DNA of 64,000 nucleotides from Branchiostoma belcheri. Lineage: Eukaryota > Chordata > Leptocardii > Amphioxiformes > Branchiostomatidae. Where the stretch lies: contig NW_017802425.1 in assembly GCF_001625305.1 (NCBI RefSeq), positions 805,882-869,881 of the forward strand. The letters run 5' to 3'. Under the pieces are notes generated by a model. The model saw only the letters and a list, made by a program, of their open reading frames with translations. It was not told where the DNA came from and did no database searches. Position numbers and translations under genes: made by a program. Shown in pieces: positions 62,871-64,000 of the stretch (positions are counted from its first letter, which is position 1; each line of letters opens with the position of its first letter).

Positions 62871-64000
62871 CAAAAAAGGTACAACACTCAAATCAGGAGA
62901 TTCGTCCTGAACAGAGAGGATGGCAAACTGACAACAGCTTCCCTCATGAAAGTAACAAGCTTAAGATATAAATTCTGTACTGCTTTTTAGCTAGTTTGAT
63001 TTGATATTGAAACTGCCATAAGATACTACCTGATATACAGAGGAAATTTTCCCAAAGTAAGGTAGGAATTTTTCGTAATGGAAGAGTTTTGTTCGCTGCA
63101 TATGAGGGTTTGAACCGTTCCCTCTATAAAAATATGGCGCTTGTATCTCAGGGCCTCCTTTGATTATAGCTTTCGGATATAAGGAAAATAATCAAAACCT
63201 TGAACTTGGGAAAATTTGGTTCTATCATGGATAAAACATTTTTGCAGGGAAAGGCTTATGAAATAGGAATTTATATTAGGAAACCAGCGGACATAAAAAT
63301 CGTCCCTTTTGTTGTTTTGGCCGAACTGCGTAACGTTGTTCTTTGTTTGATCGCGTCAGCGCAACACGGTCCAAAGCCAAGTTCAAATACAAAATTAGAT
63401 TGGAAACTACAAATTCACCCCTAAAGCCACAAAATAACATGACAAAATGGTTCTTTGGTGTACATTTTCTTAAAGGGCATCAAAACCAATGGTCGGGCAG
63501 CAAATACAGCGGCATATGTGCAGATCGGTACGCTGGCGATACACAGAGACACACCTACGTTCAGGGGCCACTCAACATGTAAAATATCACAACTAAAGTA
63601 CCAAGTTCTTAAAACATCTTCTGTTCTGTTGAACATCCATGTGTATATCAGGGGGATGCAGCGTGTGCATAGGAATCGACGCTGCTGCCTATATGACTAC
63701 AGTATGTGTTCAGATGTTATGAACCTGCCCTGCATAGCGGCGTGCCACAAACACACTGGGTGAACTTGAACTACAATCGTGGTCGCTGCCTTTTACCTCC
63801 TCCCCATCCGTGAAACGACAGCAGAAGACCACAAAAACCACACCATCGTGTCCAGAACAACAGCCAAACTTTAATTCACTCGCTTGTTCACCACTAGAAA
63901 ACCACAGAACAGTGGGAAATACAAATCTGTGTGTAGTTGTGTAGTGTTTGCTGCTGTGATATGCACGTTGTGGTTTTGGGTGCCTGTGCCATAGTGTTTC
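62871..64000. other. stretch without a supported gene
   Basis: A good acceptor (ACATTTTTGCAG, about 63247) opens a phase-0 frame to a stop at 63424 (GKAYEIGIYIRKPADIKIVP...), which may be another exon; nothing else is supported. No poly(A) signal clearly belongs to the 62687-62870 exon. Confidence 0.3.

Noticed and set aside
1-64000. CRISPR arrays, bacterial operons or ribosome binding sites
   Set aside because: The DNA is eukaryotic with spliceosomal introns; none of the tandem arrays has a repeat-spacer structure.

Overview
The window is genomic DNA of an invertebrate deuterostome. A lancelet (Branchiostoma-like) is my best guess. It has spliceosomal introns with GT-AG borders, paraoxonase genes (a family rich in deuterostomes and absent from insects), a vertebrate-like tRNA-Cys(GCA), a tandem cluster of leucine-rich-repeat (LRR) genes, CR1-like non-LTR retrotransposon debris and many MITE-like inverted repeats. 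The species call is inference; no marker gene proves it. One assembly gap (N) covers 8943-9813.

1-6.2 kb (minus strand): two tandem paraoxonase/arylesterase genes. The upstream copy, PON A (3772-6212), is complete in five exons and 361 aa, with all calcium-binding and catalytic residues that I can place. Two tRNA-Cys genes sit inside its introns on the same strand. The downstream copy, PON B (start 3321), loses its last exon past base 1. Its introns carry a minisatellite built from its own splice acceptor, a palindromic-core MITE and a large foldback element. A 131-bp block is identical between the two genes, which suggests gene conversion.

6.6-13.2 kb (plus strand): three paralogous LRR ectodomain genes, each made of one large LRRNT-plus-LRR exon and one small LRRCT exon. 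LRR1 and LRR3 look secreted. LRR2 ends in a transmembrane helix, but its 5' part lies in the gap. LRR1 has a second, decayed LRRCT exon in its intron.

14.4-18.9 kb: a CRE/E-box promoter with a two-codon first exon (ATGGCG, then GTAAGT), a MITE, tRNA-like SINE heads and a small TATA-driven unit of unknown nature.

19-64 kb: AT-rich, intron-like or intergenic DNA with three GC-rich, CpG-rich islands (about 42.6-44.5, 46.5-47.7 and 52.9-54.9 kb). Scattered exon-like islands lack a long ATG-started frame, so I found them by splice sites and frame. The best are a minus-strand gene with a phase-matched exon pair at 42.3-42.6 and 37.6-37.8 kb, a cysteine-rich exon at 61.3 kb that resembles GDNF-receptor (GFR-alpha/GAS1) domains, and a plausible C-terminal exon at 62.7 kb. 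Two diverged satellites of about 55-60 bp period lie at 45.3 and 49.1 kb. Everything beyond 14 kb is annotated at low to moderate confidence.
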